Assembly: GCF_025231525.1 (NCBI RefSeq)
Contig: NZ_CP103057.1
Location: 1,257,001 to 1,321,000, forward strand
Reading direction: 5' to 3'
DNA length: 64,000 nucleotides
Source: Sphingomonas endolithica
Lineage (GTDB): Bacteria > Pseudomonadota > Alphaproteobacteria > Sphingomonadales > Sphingomonadaceae
A program made the translations under genes and the position numbers. A model generated the notes under the pieces. It saw only the letters and a list, made by a program, of their open reading frames with translations. It did not search any database and had not been told where the DNA came from. Below are positions 42,983 to 53,153 of the stretch, piece after piece; within the stretch, counting starts at the first letter, position 1, and each line of letters begins with the position of its first letter.

Positions 42983-43462
42983 ATGACGGGCTTGTCGGCG
43001 ATCCTGCGCGCTTTGGGGCTGGCATGCGGTGCTGGTCTGTATTGGTTTGCGGCAGCCTCGCTATGCTTTGCGCTCACCGGCTCGGACCCGACCGACGCGA
43101 TCAGCAGCGATGTTCCCCCGGGCACGAAGCTTGCGGTAGCGGCCACTTTCGCCGCGGCCGGCATGGTCTTCGCCCTGACCAGCCGAGCGATAGCGCGGCA
43201 AGGCTGGGCCTCTGTTCCCCGACCTCCCCATACAAGCCGCGGGACGGGCCCCGGATTTGCCGTGTCGCTCGCCAAGGCAACGCTCAGCGCCGTGTACTGG
43301 CTCGCATTCTTCTATGTCGCGGCGCCAATGTACGTTGGCGACCGGGTGACGCCGACCGGCATCGCCGCCCCCGCATTCTTCGTGCCGGTGTGGTTGTTCG
43401 TGCCGGTCACCCTGACGGTCTATGCGCTATGGTCACGATGGTGGACGCGGCGAATCGGTTGA
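42983..43462 (+). CDS. Four-helix membrane protein, function unknown
   Basis: The 159-residue protein has hydrophobic segments near residues 8-30, 48-65, 95-115 and 130-150. No conserved motif was recognised. It is divergent from the small gene at 42815 with a 167-base gap. The following 393 bases (43463-43855) contain no convincing gene, only a REP element and a Pro-rich open frame (KPKPAQGKNPAPTTPSPGP) without a credible start, which might be a gene remnant. Confidence 0.65.
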   Translation: MTGLSAILRALGLACGAGLYWFAAASLCFALTGSDPTDAISSDVPPGTKLAVAATFAAAGMVFALTSRAIARQGWASVPRPPHTSRGTGPGFAVSLAKATLSAVYWLAFFYVAAPMYVGDRVTPTGIAAPAFFVPVWLFVPVTLTVYALWSRWWTRRIG

Positions 43463-43662
43463 CCGTACGCCGACCCAGCGGGTGTGATGTCCCTCCGCCA
43501 GAGAAGCCGAAGCCGGCTCAAGGCAAGAACCCCGCCCCAACCACGCCGTCACCCGGACCCGTTCCGGGGTCCCCCGCTCCGCAAACATGCCAGTTGGTGA
43601 TTTGCGGCACCGTGGACCGCGCAACAAGCCGGCGATTGTACCGCTCGGACATGTACCACCAC

Positions 43663-43756
43663 GTCATCCCCGCGCAGGCGGGGATCCATAACCTCTGACG
43701 TCAGTACTTCAGCCGCCAAGCAAGCCGGTATGGATCCCCGCCTGCGCGGGGATGAC
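43663..43756. repeat. REP-like palindrome (GTCATCCCCGCGCAGG family), copy 2
   Basis: GTCATCCCCGCGCAGGCGGG and CCCCGCCTGCGCGGGGATGA form the arms. The outer arms are almost identical to the copy at 5372-5465, with an unrelated centre. It lies downstream of the leftward lepA gene in a gap between convergent genes. Confidence 0.88.
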
Positions 43757-43855
43757 GAACGATGCTCGAAAGGGATAGCCGCGAACACGTCCGCGGCGAC
43801 GATTAGCGACCGTCAGTCCCGAGACCAAGCCGGGCTCAGCTTCCGACGCTCGGCC

Positions 43856-45676
43856 TCACTCCTCCCCCATACGCAGCGCCGCGATGAACGCCTCCTGCGG
43901 AATACTCACGCTGCCATATTCGCGCATCTTCAGCTTGCCCTTCTTCTGCTTCTCCAGCAGCTTCTTCTTGCGCGTCGCGTCGCCGCCATAGCATTTGGCG
44001 GTCACGTCCTTGCGCATCGCGCTGATCGTCTCGCGCGCGATCACCTTGCCGCCGATCGCCGCCTGGATCGGGATCTTGAACAGATGCCGCGGGATCAGAT
44101 CCTTCAGCCGCTCGACCATGCCGCGCCCGCGCACTTCCGCGGTGCCGCGATGAACGATCATGCTCAGCGCATCGACCGGCTCCTCGTTGACCAGGATGCT
44201 CATCTTGACGAGATCGCCCTCGCGATAGCCGATCTGGGTATAATCGAAGCTGGCATAGCCCTTCGACAGCGATTTCAGCCGATCGTAGAAATCGAAAACC
44301 ACTTCGTTGAGCGGCAGTTCGTAGGTCGCCTGCGCGCGTCCGCCGACATAGGTCAGGTTCTTCTGGATGCCGCGGCGATCCTGGCAGAGTTTCAGCACCG
44401 AGCCGAGATATTCGTCGGGCACGTAGATCACCGCCTCGATCCACGGCTCGCTGATCGTCGCGATCTTGTTGGGCTCGGGCATGTCGGCCGGGTTGTGCAG
44501 TTCGATATGCGTCGTGCCCGCAGGATCGGGATGCGTGAGCTCGATCTCGTACACCACCGACGGCGCGGTAGTGATCAGGTCGAGATCGTATTCGCGTGTC
44601 AGCCGTTCCTGGATGATTTCGAGGTGCAGCAGCCCCAGGAAGCCGCAGCGGAAGCCGAAACCGAGCGCCGCGCTGGTCTCCATCTCGAAGCTGAACGACG
44701 CATCGTTGAGCCGCAGCTTGCTGATGCTCTCGCGCAATTTCTCGAAATCGTTGGCGTCGACCGGGAACAGGCCGCAGAATACCACCGGCTGGACTTCCTT
44801 GAAGCCCGACAGCGGTTCGAGCGCAGGCCGCTTGACGTCAGTGATCGTGTCGCCGACGCGGGTCTGCGCCACTTCCTTGATCTGCGCGGTGATGAAGCCG
44901 ATCTCGCCGACGCCCAGATCGGTCAGTTGCTCGATGCGCGGGCGGAAGCAGCCGACGCGGTCGATCAGATGCTGCGTGCCGGTGGCCATGAACTTGATCA
45001 GCTGGCCCTTCTTCAGCGTGCCGGCGACGACGCGGACCAGGATGACGACGCCGAGATAGGGATCGTACCAGCTGTCGACGAGCATCGCCTTGAGCGGCGC
45101 ATTGGGGTCGCCCTTTGGCGGCGGGATCCGCGTGACGACCGCTTCCAGCACTTCGCGGATGCCGATGCCGGCCTTTGCGCTGGTCAGCACCGCCTGGCTC
45201 GCGTCGAGCCCGATCACTTCCTCGATCTCGGCCTTGACCTTCTCGGCATCGGCGGCGGGAAGATCGATCTTGTTGATGACCGGCACGATCTCGTGATTGT
45301 GCTCGATCGACTGGTAGACGTTGGCAAGCGTCTGCGCCTCGACGCCCTGCGCGGCATCGACGACGAGCAACGCGCCCTCGCATGCGGCGAGGCTGCGGCT
45401 GACTTCATAGGCGAAGTCGACATGGCCCGGCGTGTCCATCAGATTCAGCGTATAGGTCTCGCCATCGTCGGCCTTGTAGGCCAGGCGCACCGTCTGCGCC
45501 TTGATCGTGATCCCCCGCTCCTTCTCAATGTCCATGTTATCAAGGACTTGCTCGGACATTTCACGTGGCGTGAGCCCGCCCGTCTCCTGGATCAGGCGAT
45601 CGGCAAGCGTCGACTTGCCATGATCGATATGCGCGATGATGGAGAAATTGCGGATCTTGTCGAGAGCGGTGGCCAC
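43856..45676 (-). CDS. lepA: Elongation factor 4 (LepA), ribosome back-translocase GTPase
   Basis: This translational GTPase has G1 [14 protein letters not shown] (about residue 15), switch [14 protein letters not shown] (about 77) and G4 NKIDLP (about 131), followed by the elongation-factor domains II and V and the LepA-specific C-terminal domain ([18 protein letters not shown]). At 606 residues it is full length. The start codon is GTG. LepA remodels stalled or mistranslocated ribosomes. Confidence 0.98.
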   Translation of the reverse strand: MATALDKIRNFSIIAHIDHGKSTLADRLIQETGGLTPREMSEQVLDNMDIEKERGITIKAQTVRLAYKADDGETYTLNLMDTPGHVDFAYEVSRSLAACEGALLVVDAAQGVEAQTLANVYQSIEHNHEIVPVINKIDLPAADAEKVKAEIEEVIGLDASQAVLTSAKAGIGIREVLEAVVTRIPPPKGDPNAPLKAMLVDSWYDPYLGVVILVRVVAGTLKKGQLIKFMATGTQHLIDRVGCFRPRIEQLTDLGVGEIGFITAQIKEVAQTRVGDTITDVKRPALEPLSGFKEVQPVVFCGLFPVDANDFEKLRESISKLRLNDASFSFEMETSAALGFGFRCGFLGLLHLEIIQERLTREYDLDLITTAPSVVYEIELTHPDPAGTTHIELHNPADMPEPNKIATISEPWIEAVIYVPDEYLGSVLKLCQDRRGIQKNLTYVGGRAQATYELPLNEVVFDFYDRLKSLSKGYASFDYTQIGYREGDLVKMSILVNEEPVDALSMIVHRGTAEVRGRGMVERLKDLIPRHLFKIPIQAAIGGKVIARETISAMRKDVTAKCYGGDATRKKKLLEKQKKGKLKMREYGSVSIPQEAFIAALRMGEE

Positions 45677-45770
45677 GGTTTTCTGTCGATCTGTGAAAGA
45701 GGTATTTGGGGCTGATAGCAGGATGATGCGGCAAAGCCAAAGACAGGGCGAGATTGGCGGGGTATCGTGG

Positions 45771-45783
45771 TGACTCAGTCACC
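45771..45783. promoter_or_regulatory. Short palindrome upstream of the peroxiredoxin gene
   Basis: GTGACTCAGTCAC is a 13-base perfect palindrome ending 11 bases before the peroxiredoxin start. It might be a regulator site in the 118-base divergent lepA/peroxiredoxin gap, or chance. Confidence 0.3.
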
Positions 45784-45794
45784 GGAGTTTCCCC

Positions 45795-46325
45795 ATGAAG
45801 CGTCTCGCCTTCGCACTCGCCGCTGTCGCTTACGCCCTGCCCGCGCATGCCGCGCTGCCGGTCGGCGCGAGCGCCCCGAACATCGTCACGCGCGCGGCGA
45901 AGGGCGGCAAGCAGTTCGACTTCGCGTTGAAGGCGGCGCTGCGGAAGGGGCCGGTCGTGGTGTATTTCTTTCCCGCCGCATTCACCGGCGGCTGTACGAT
46001 CGAAGCGCACGCCTTTGCCGAAGCGGCGTACGATTTCGCGGCGAACGGTGCGACGCTGATCGGGCTCAGCGCCGATCCGATCGACAGGCTGGCCAAGTTC
46101 TCGGTCGAGGCGTGCCGCGACAAGTTCCCCGTCGGCACGGCGAGCCTGAGCGTCATCAAGGGCTATGACGTGCACCTGAAGCCCGGTGCGGCGATGAGCA
46201 ACCGGACGAGCTATGTCATCGCGCCGACCGGCAAGGTGATCTTTGCGCTGACGCAAGGGAATCCGGTCGGGCATGTCGAAGGAACGCTCGCGGCCGTGAA
46301 GGCGTATCGCATGGGCAAGCGATAG
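45795..46325 (+). CDS. Exported peroxiredoxin (AhpC/TSA, Bcp-like)
   Basis: The 176-residue protein has a signal peptide (MKRLAFALAAVAYALPAHA) and a thioredoxin-fold peroxidase domain. The peroxidatic Cys lies in AFTGGCTIEA (about residue 63), replacing the common TPGCT of Bcp, and a second Cys in EACRDKF (about 105) may resolve it. Export suggests periplasmic removal of peroxides. It is divergent from lepA. Confidence 0.88.
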   Translation: MKRLAFALAAVAYALPAHAALPVGASAPNIVTRAAKGGKQFDFALKAALRKGPVVVYFFPAAFTGGCTIEAHAFAEAAYDFAANGATLIGLSADPIDRLAKFSVEACRDKFPVGTASLSVIKGYDVHLKPGAAMSNRTSYVIAPTGKVIFALTQGNPVGHVEGTLAAVKAYRMGKR

Positions 46326-46375
46326 GCCATTTCCCTCGATGCGCATCCCGACCGGCGGTGGCGCGTTGAGGGTGC

Positions 46376-46660
46376 ATGACGACGATCGATACACTCCGCC
46401 AGGAGATGGAAGCCGCCGCTGAGGCGCAGGATTTCGCCTTGGCCGCGAAGCTGCGTGACCAGATCAGCATCCTGCGCGGGCAAGCAGGCGAAGAGGCAGC
46501 GCCGGTCGATGCGACGGGACTAACACGGCAACAGCCGGGCAAGATGGGCATCGGCACCAGCCAGCAGCGCTACACCCCGCCACCCGGCTGGACGCCGCCA
46601 GCGAAGCCCGATCCGATGACACGGGGCCGCAGCACCAGAGGCAAGAGCAAGCCACGCTAG
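46376..46660 (+). CDS. Small UVR-motif protein
   Basis: The 94-residue protein has one UvrB/UvrC-type UVR motif at the N-terminus (LRQEMEAAAEAQDFALAAKL, then RDQISILR), followed by a Pro/Gly-rich, basic tail. UVR motifs mediate UvrB-UvrC contact; free-standing small forms are often of unknown partner. UvrB itself is encoded 700 bases downstream on the other strand, so an accessory role in excision repair or Clp-type regulation is possible but not shown. Confidence 0.8.
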   Translation: MTTIDTLRQEMEAAAEAQDFALAAKLRDQISILRGQAGEEAAPVDATGLTRQQPGKMGIGTSQQRYTPPPGWTPPAKPDPMTRGRSTRGKSKPR

Positions 46661-46716
46661 CTTAGACGTTGATCCTCGCCCACGACCCGCTAAGCCGGAT
46701 GGGTGAACAAAACGAC

Positions 46717-47241
46717 ATGAAAAACGTAGCGATCGTCACCGGGGCCAAAGGGCGGCTCGGCAGTGCATTCGTGCGCCGCCTGCAGCGCGACGACTTTCAC
46801 GTCCACGGCGTGGATGTCGGCGATGCGCATCCGGCCGAGTTGCTGACGCGCCGACCCTATCTGTTCGATTGCGCCTATCGGCATGGTGAGCCCGGTCCGC
46901 ATGTCGAGCGGGTCGAGGGCCATTTGCGGCAATGGCAGCGTTACGAAGCGATCTTCGTGCCATCATCGCAATGGATCACCGACGATCATCCCTATGGCCG
47001 CGCCAAGGTGGCAGTCGAGCGGCTGGCAGCGCAGTACAATGCGCTGGGCGCGCGGGTGGTGACGGATCGCATCGGTTATTTTCCGGGGGATGGTGTCGTG
47101 CCCGATCCGACCGAGCCGATGTATGCGCATCGCGTCACCGGAGACGCACTGTATGCGCGGGTCATGGCGCGGATGCTGGCGCCGCGACTGGACGTCGCGG
47201 GTGAAGTGGCGCGTGGTGAGGTATCGCTGGAGGCGGTTTGA
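46717..47241 (+). CDS. Short NAD(P)-binding Rossmann protein (epimerase-like)
   Basis: The 174-residue protein has the dinucleotide-binding TGAKGRLGSAF at its N-terminus and a YGRAKVAVERLA motif (about residues 92-103) like the YxxxK of extended SDRs. It is much shorter than a typical epimerase (about 300 residues): about 50 residues between the first strand and the active-site segment appear missing, and the C-terminus is curtailed. It may be a minimal family member or a decayed enzyme. The in-frame Met at 46669 is less likely. Confidence 0.7.
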   Translation: MKNVAIVTGAKGRLGSAFVRRLQRDDFHVHGVDVGDAHPAELLTRRPYLFDCAYRHGEPGPHVERVEGHLRQWQRYEAIFVPSSQWITDDHPYGRAKVAVERLAAQYNALGARVVTDRIGYFPGDGVVPDPTEPMYAHRVTGDALYARVMARMLAPRLDVAGEVARGEVSLEAV

Positions 47242-47394
47242 GTAGATAGCCCGATCGCTACCCAAGAGCCGTTTCGTGGTGGAAGCTGTTCCGGCTAGGT
47301 TGCTGTGACGAAGCGCTGCACGCACCATCCAACTTCCGCTACTGGGCCCCGGCCGTCGCCGGGGTACAGGGTCGTGTAAGTCTGCTCGGCCTGA

Positions 47395-49593
47395 CTACCG
47401 CCGCGATGAGCCGCCGCCCATGCGCATCTTCTGGCTCTTGCCGTAGCGGGTCTTTCGGGTGCCGGGTTTGCCTTCGTTGCTGCGGCCCATCATTGGCAGT
47501 TTCTGCTGATCCACCGGTAAGCCGAGCTCCTCCTGCTCCAACGATCGGATTTCGTCGCGCAGGCGGCCAGCGGTCTCGAACTCCAGATCGGCGGCGGCGG
47601 CGCGCATCTGCTTTTCGAGGTCCTCGATATAGGCACGCAGGTTGTGACCGACCATGTGCGGACGATCCTCGTCGATCTCGATCGTCACCTGGTCGCGTTG
47701 CGACACGTCCTTGATGATGTCGCCGATGTTGCGCTTGATCGTCGTTGGCGTGATGCCGTGCGCTTCGTTGTACAGGCGCTGCTTCTCGCGGCGACGCTCC
47801 GTCTCGTTCATCGCCCGCTCCATCGAGCCGGTGATGCGATCGGCATACAGGATCACGCGCCCATCGACGTTGCGCGCGGCGCGGCCGATCGTCTGGATCA
47901 GCGACGTCTCCGAGCGCAGGAAGCCTTCCTTGTCGGCATCAAGGATCGCGACCAGCCCACATTCGGGGATGTCGAGCCCCTCGCGCAGCAGGTTGATGCC
48001 GATCAGCACGTCGTACACGCCAAGGCGGAGATCGCGAATCAGCTCGATACGCTCGAGCGTTTCGACGTCGCTGTGCATGTAGCGGACCTTAAGCCCCGCC
48101 TCGTGCATGAACTCGGTGAGATCCTCGGCCATCCGCTTGGTCAGCGTGGTGACGAGCGTGCGATACCCGGCCTCTGCGGTCTTGCGCGCCTCGACGATCA
48201 GGTCCTGCACCTGTTCCTCGACCGGCTTGATCTCGATCGGTGGATCGATCAACCCAGTCGGGCGGATGACCTGTTCGGCGAACACGCCGCCGGCCTGCTC
48301 CATCTCCCACGGCCCCGGTGTTGCCGAGACATAGGTGGTCTGCGGGCGCATCGCGTCCCATTCGTTGAACCTGAGCGGCCGATTGTCGATCGCGGACGGC
48401 AAGCGGAAACCATATTCCGCCAGCGTCAGCTTGCGGCGGTGATCGCCGCGCGACATGCCGTTGATCTGGCCGATCGTCTGGTGGCTCTCATCGACGAACA
48501 GCAGCGCGTTCTCGGGCAAATATTCGAACAGCGTCGGCGGCGGTTCGCCCGGCATGCGGCCGGTGAGGAAGCGCGAGTAATTCTCGATGCCAGCGCAGCT
48601 GCCGGTCGCGGCGATCATCTCGAGATCGAAATTGGTGCGCTGCTCAAGCCGCTGCGCTTCGAGCAACTTGCCCTCGGGCACCAGTTCCTTCAGCCGCTCG
48701 GCCAACTCGAACTTGATCGCTTCCGTCGCCTGTTTCAGCGTCGGTCCGGGCGTGACGTAATGGCTGTTGGCGTAGATGCGGATCGAGTTGAGGCTGGCGA
48801 CCTTCTTGCCGGTCAGCGGATCGAATTCGGTGATCTCCTCGATATCGTCGCCGAAGAAGGACACGCGCCAAGCGGTGTCCTCGTAATGCGACGGGAAGAT
48901 TTCGAGATTGTCACCCTTCACCCGAAAATTGCCGCGCTGGAACGCCGCGTCGTTGCGCTTGTATTGCAACGCGACGAGCTTGCGGATGATCTCGCGCTGG
49001 TCGACCACGTCGCCCTTTTTCAGGTCAAAGATCATCGCCGAATAGGTCTCGACCGAACCGATGCCGTACAGGCACGACACGGAGGCCACGATGATCACGT
49101 CGTCGCGCTCCAGAAGCGAGCGCGTCGCGGAGTGCCGCATGCGATCGATCGACTCGTTGGTCGAGCTTTCCTTCTCGATATAGGTGTCGGAGCGCGCGAC
49201 ATACGCTTCGGGCTGGTAGTAATCATAATAGCTGACGAAATATTCGACCGCGTTTTCGGGGAAGAAGGACTTCATCTCGCCATAGAGCTGCGCGGCCAGG
49301 ATCTTGTTCGGGGCGAGGATCAGCGCGGGCCGCTGCACGGCCTCAATCACCTTGGCCATGGTGAAGGTCTTGCCCGAGCCCGTGACGCCCAGGAGCACCT
49401 GATCGCGCTCGCCGCTCTCGGTCTGCGCGACGAGTTCGGCGATCGCGGTCGGCTGGTCGCCGGCGGCGGTATATTCAGACACGAGCTTGAACGGCTTGCC
49501 GCCTTCCACCTTGTCGGGGCGGGCGGGCCGGTGGGGAATGAATGCCTGGCCCGTTTCGGGCTCGTCCAAGTTGGTGCGGATCTGGATTGCCAT
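47395..49593 (-). CDS. uvrB: Excinuclease ABC subunit B
   Basis: UvrB verifies DNA damage and loads UvrC. The 732-residue protein has Walker [15 protein letters not shown] (about residue 60), the beta-hairpin region [22 protein letters not shown] (motif II) and [20 protein letters not shown] (motifs V-VI). A C-terminal UVR motif ([20 protein letters not shown]) is followed by a basic tail. The Met chosen ([13 protein letters not shown]) fits alphaproteobacterial UvrB; upstream in-frame sequence is REP-like. Confidence 0.98.
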   Translation of the reverse strand: MAIQIRTNLDEPETGQAFIPHRPARPDKVEGGKPFKLVSEYTAAGDQPTAIAELVAQTESGERDQVLLGVTGSGKTFTMAKVIEAVQRPALILAPNKILAAQLYGEMKSFFPENAVEYFVSYYDYYQPEAYVARSDTYIEKESSTNESIDRMRHSATRSLLERDDVIIVASVSCLYGIGSVETYSAMIFDLKKGDVVDQREIIRKLVALQYKRNDAAFQRGNFRVKGDNLEIFPSHYEDTAWRVSFFGDDIEEITEFDPLTGKKVASLNSIRIYANSHYVTPGPTLKQATEAIKFELAERLKELVPEGKLLEAQRLEQRTNFDLEMIAATGSCAGIENYSRFLTGRMPGEPPPTLFEYLPENALLFVDESHQTIGQINGMSRGDHRRKLTLAEYGFRLPSAIDNRPLRFNEWDAMRPQTTYVSATPGPWEMEQAGGVFAEQVIRPTGLIDPPIEIKPVEEQVQDLIVEARKTAEAGYRTLVTTLTKRMAEDLTEFMHEAGLKVRYMHSDVETLERIELIRDLRLGVYDVLIGINLLREGLDIPECGLVAILDADKEGFLRSETSLIQTIGRAARNVDGRVILYADRITGSMERAMNETERRREKQRLYNEAHGITPTTIKRNIGDIIKDVSQRDQVTIEIDEDRPHMVGHNLRAYIEDLEKQMRAAAADLEFETAGRLRDEIRSLEQEELGLPVDQQKLPMMGRSNEGKPGTRKTRYGKSQKMRMGGGSSRR

Positions 49594-49642
49594 GGGTTTG
49601 GATATGGGGCCGCGGACTGCGGGGGGCAACATCGGCCATCGG

Positions 49643-49669
49643 GTCATCCCAGCCTTCGCTCGGATGACG
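49643..49669. repeat. Small GTCATCC...GGATGAC hairpin
   Basis: GTCATCC and GGATGAC enclose about 13 bases in the divergent uvrB/fpr gap. It looks like a single small unit related to the REP-like elements at 2031 and 5372. Confidence 0.5.
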
Positions 49670-49745
49670 GTGTAGTGAGCGGCTATCTCCTTCACGTCAT
49701 AAAATATCTTGCAGCATCGCACCCCGACGCGGCAGAGGACGCCGC

Positions 49746-50564
49746 ATGGATATGCCCACCCGCCCGCCAGTCACGATTCCCGATCATACCGCCTTCAACA
49801 CGGTCGATGTGCGCTGGGTGCGCCACTGGAACGAACATCTGTTCAGCTTCGCAGTCGATCGCCCGGCAAGCTTCCGCTTCCGCTCGGGCGAATTCGTGAT
49901 GGTCGGGCTGCCGACCGAGACCGGCAAGCCGCTGATGCGCGCTTACTCGATCTCCAGCCCGGATTATGCCGAGGAGCTCGAATTTCTGTCGATCAAGGTC
50001 GAGGACGGCCCGCTGACCAGCCGGTTGCAGCTGATCCAGCCCGGCGACCGGATGTACCTCGGCCGCAAGCCGGTCGGCACGCTCGTCACCGATGCGCTGC
50101 TGCCCGGCAAACGCCTGTTCATGTTCTCGACCGGCACCGGCCTTGCCCCGTTCCTCAGCCTGATGCGCGACCCGCAGGTCTATGACCTGTTCGAGCAGGT
50201 GGTGGTGGTGCACAGCGTGCGCCGTGTCAGCGATCTTGCGTTTCACGACGAGATGGTCGCGCGGCTGGCCGACGATCCGCTGGTGTCGGAGCAGGCGGCG
50301 CAGCAATTCCATTATATCCCGACTGTGACGCGCGAACCGTTCCACACCAGCAAGCGGATCGGCGCACTGATCGAGGACGGAACGTTGTTTTCGCACCCGC
50401 TGGGCGGCGCCAACGCGCTCGATCCGGAAACCGACCGGGCGATGATGTGCGGCAGCAGCGCGATGATCCATGAAATGGGTGCGCGGCTGGAGACGTTGGG
50501 CTTTGTCGAGGGATCGAACTCGATGCCCGGTACCTATGTGATCGAGCGCGCTTTCGTCGATTGA
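49746..50564 (+). CDS. fpr: Ferredoxin-NADP+ reductase
   Basis: The 272-residue FAD enzyme moves electrons between NADPH and ferredoxin/flavodoxin. The FAD site is RAYSISSP (about residue 59) and the NADP site [15 protein letters not shown] (about 118). [15 protein letters not shown] and the C-terminal ERAFVD, where the aromatic stacks on FAD in related enzymes, fit the bacterial type. It is divergent from uvrB and upstream of hemW. Confidence 0.94.
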   Translation: MDMPTRPPVTIPDHTAFNTVDVRWVRHWNEHLFSFAVDRPASFRFRSGEFVMVGLPTETGKPLMRAYSISSPDYAEELEFLSIKVEDGPLTSRLQLIQPGDRMYLGRKPVGTLVTDALLPGKRLFMFSTGTGLAPFLSLMRDPQVYDLFEQVVVVHSVRRVSDLAFHDEMVARLADDPLVSEQAAQQFHYIPTVTREPFHTSKRIGALIEDGTLFSHPLGGANALDPETDRAMMCGSSAMIHEMGARLETLGFVEGSNSMPGTYVIERAFVD

Positions 50565-50636
50565 GCCACCCGGGCGGAGCCGTCATCGTCTGACGCGGCT
50601 TCCCTCCGGGTGATCGGGCGAGCATAGCGCGGCGCG

Positions 50637-51809
50637 ATGTTGCGTACCGACACTTCCACCGATGCACCGCTGGCGCTGTACGTGCACTGGCCGTTCTGCG
50701 TCTCCAAATGCCCGTATTGTGACTTCAACAGCCATGTTCGCGAATCGGTCGATCAGGAAGCATGGCGCGCGGCGCTGCTGACCGATCTGGCACATGAAGC
50801 GGCGCTGCTGCCCGGCCGGACGCTGGGATCGATCTTCTTCGGGGGCGGCACGCCGTCGCTGATGCCGCCGGCAACGACCGCGGCGATCATCGACGCGGCG
50901 TCGCGCGCATGGCGCTTCGCCGACGATATCGAGATCACGCTGGAAGCCAATCCCTCCTCGGTGGAGGCAGCGCGGTTCACCGACATCGCGGCGGCTGGTG
51001 TCAACCGGGTGTCGCTCGGGCTGCAGGCGCTGGATGACCAGGCGCTCGGCTTTCTCGGACGGGCACATGATGTCGGCGAGGGGCTGGCGGCGCTGGCCAC
51101 CGCCCAGGCGGCGTTCGCGCGCGTGAGCTTCGACCTGATCTATGCGCGACCTGGACAGACGCTTGCGGCGTGGGAGGCGGAACTCGCGCGAGCGATCGGC
51201 TTCGGCACCGAACATCTGTCGTTGTACCAGTTGACGATCGAGCCCGGCACGCGCTTTGCGACCGAGGCCGCCGCTGGCCGCATCGTCATTCCGGATGGCG
51301 ACAGTGCGGCAGATCTGTTCGAGATGACGCGCGCGATCACCGCCGCGGCCGGGCTGCCTGCCTACGAGATTTCCAACCATGCGCGTGCCGGTTCGGAAAG
51401 CCGTCATAACCTCGTTTACTGGCGCTATCAGGATTATGCCGGGATCGGCCCCGGCGCGCACGGGCGGCGGGGCGGGCTTGCCACCGTGCGGCGCAAGAAG
51501 CCGGAAAACTGGCTGGCCGCGGTGGCGCGCAACCAGCACGGCATGGAGTTGGAGGAACCACTCGCGCCGGCGACGCGCGCGACCGAGGCATTGCTGATGG
51601 GGCTGAGGCTGCGCGAGGGCGTCGATCTGGCGCGGATCGCGCAGCTGGGGGCGACGACGATCCCGCAATTGATCGACTTGCCGGCATTGGAGAAGCTCGC
51701 CGCGCAGGGATTGGCGCGGCGCGACGGTGATCGCCTGCTGGTCACCGAGGCGGGAATGCTGCTGCTCGATGCGATCCTGCCGATCGTGGTGAAGATCGAC
51801 TCGGAGTGA
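50637..51809 (+). CDS. hemW: Heme chaperone HemW (radical SAM)
   Basis: The 390-residue protein has the radical-SAM cluster with the CVSKCPYCDF spacing (CxxxCxxC, about residue 21-28) characteristic of HemN/HemW, FFGGGTPSLM and SLGLQALDDQAL. It lacks the N-terminal extension of HemN, so HemW is the better call. It is involved in heme delivery to respiratory proteins. In many alphaproteobacteria it follows rdgB; here the preceding gene is fpr instead. Confidence 0.94.
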   Translation: MLRTDTSTDAPLALYVHWPFCVSKCPYCDFNSHVRESVDQEAWRAALLTDLAHEAALLPGRTLGSIFFGGGTPSLMPPATTAAIIDAASRAWRFADDIEITLEANPSSVEAARFTDIAAAGVNRVSLGLQALDDQALGFLGRAHDVGEGLAALATAQAAFARVSFDLIYARPGQTLAAWEAELARAIGFGTEHLSLYQLTIEPGTRFATEAAAGRIVIPDGDSAADLFEMTRAITAAAGLPAYEISNHARAGSESRHNLVYWRYQDYAGIGPGAHGRRGGLATVRRKKPENWLAAVARNQHGMELEEPLAPATRATEALLMGLRLREGVDLARIAQLGATTIPQLIDLPALEKLAAQGLARRDGDRLLVTEAGMLLLDAILPIVVKIDSE

Positions 51810-51874
51810 CTTGATTGGTGTGATCGCACGCGAGGCCGCTACGTAACTACCCGTCACCCAGGGCTTGTTCCGGT

Positions 51875-51925
51875 GTGACGTTGACGGGATGGCTCCCCGC
51901 TTTCGCGGGGGACCAGCAACGTCAC
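51875..51925. terminator. Nested hairpin between convergent hemW and LpoA-like genes
   Basis: GTGACGTTG and CAACGTCAC form outer arms, and CCCCGC-TTTC-GCGGGG forms an inner hairpin. The right end overlaps the last codons of the leftward lipoprotein gene. No T-run is present; a bidirectional stop is inferred from position only. Confidence 0.35.
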
Positions 51926-53142
51926 TTGCCGGCGAAGCCCGTCGGCGCGGGCGATACGACCACCGTCGTGCCGCCGCGGATCTCCTGCACCTCGAGCGCG
52001 CGTTCGGCGATGTTGTCGCGGCCGAAGCGGAACGCGCCGTCGATGCCACCGAAGCCGCCGCGATCGTGCAGCCGGCTTTCGGGGAATGGCGTGCCGATGG
52101 TCCAGTCGCGCGCGATGCGGACAGTCAGCAGCACCGCGTCATAGCCGAGACTCGACAGGCGGAACGGCGCCGCGCCGAAGCGGGCACGGTATTTGGCGGC
52201 ATATTGGCGGTAGAGCGCGTCCGGCACGCTGGCGAACCAGGCACCGTTCAGCGCCGGCTTGGCCGCTGCCGAGGCATCGGAATTCCACAATTCGGTGCCG
52301 AGCACCCGCGCGCTCGCACCATTGCCGCGCCGCAGCAGCGACACGGTGGAGGCCGCACTGCTCGCGCCGTCGGCGATCAGGACCGCCTGATAGGGCGAAT
52401 TCTTCGACATCCGCGTCACCGCAGCGGTGATCGAGCCCGGTGCTCGATCATAGGTCTGCAGCGTCACGACCTGGCCCCCCGCGCTTTCCACCGCGCGCAG
52501 GAACGAGGTCGAAGCCCGCTCGCCGTACAGACCGTTCGGCACCAGACCGGCGAAGCTCTCGACCCCCTGCCCGCGCGCATAATCGACCACGCGGCCGATC
52601 GACTGGCCGGGCACATAGCCCATCAGATAGGCGCCGTTGCCAGCAGCACTGGCATCGTTGGAGAAGCTGACCACCGGCACGCCCGCACGCTTGGCGATCG
52701 GCGTGATGATGCGGACGTCTTCGGCCAGCAATGGCCCGAGTATCAGCCGGTTGCCCTCGGCGATGGCGCGCTGCACGGCGCCCGCAGCACCCAAGGCCGC
52801 CGTATCATAGGTGGTGATGCGGAGCTGCTCGCTGCGCGCGTCCAGCAAGGCAAGCTGGGTAGCGTTGGCGAGGCTCTGGCCGACCCCGGCGTTCGATCCG
52901 GTCAGCGGCACCAGCAGCGCGACACGGTGACGCGCGGTATCGGCGGGGATGCCCTGCTCGACCTCCACCGGGCGTGCCGCCTGCGGGCGGGTCGCCTGGG
53001 GCCGATCGACCTGGACCGGTCCGCGCGGTACCACCGTCTGGCAGGCGCCGAGCAGCAAGGCCGCGCCAAGCGCGAGCGCGCGGGAAAGTGATGCGCCCGT
53101 CCACGCTATCCGCCGTTGCGGTATCGATACACCGTCTGCCAT
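51922..53142 (-). CDS. LpoA/LppC-like periplasmic-binding lipoprotein
   Basis: The 406-residue lipoprotein has a lipobox (LLLGAC, Cys near residue 34) after a longer-than-usual n-region, a Pro/Arg-rich linker, then a type-1 periplasmic-binding fold (VALLVPLTGSNAGVGQSLAN; VPVVSFSNDASAAGNGAYLM). This is the C-terminal domain type of LpoA, which activates the penicillin-binding protein PBP1A in gammaproteobacteria. The N-terminal TPR domain of LpoA is absent. It starts 11 bases from the divergent rsmI, a conserved arrangement. Confidence 0.85.
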   Translation of the reverse strand: MADGVSIPQRRIAWTGASLSRALALGAALLLGACQTVVPRGPVQVDRPQATRPQAARPVEVEQGIPADTARHRVALLVPLTGSNAGVGQSLANATQLALLDARSEQLRITTYDTAALGAAGAVQRAIAEGNRLILGPLLAEDVRIITPIAKRAGVPVVSFSNDASAAGNGAYLMGYVPGQSIGRVVDYARGQGVESFAGLVPNGLYGERASTSFLRAVESAGGQVVTLQTYDRAPGSITAAVTRMSKNSPYQAVLIADGASSAASTVSLLRRGNGASARVLGTELWNSDASAAAKPALNGAWFASVPDALYRQYAAKYRARFGAAPFRLSSLGYDAVLLTVRIARDWTIGTPFPESRLHDRGGFGGIDGAFRFGRDNIAERALEVQEIRGGTTVVVSPAPTGFAGK

Positions 53143-53153
53143 GACTGTCCCCT

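Noticed and set aside
43463..43662. Pro-rich open frame continuing past the membrane gene at 42983-43462
   Set aside because: It has no credible start codon or ribosome-binding site and runs into a REP element whose translation gives the familiar VIPAQAG phrase. It may be a gene remnant, but this cannot be supported.
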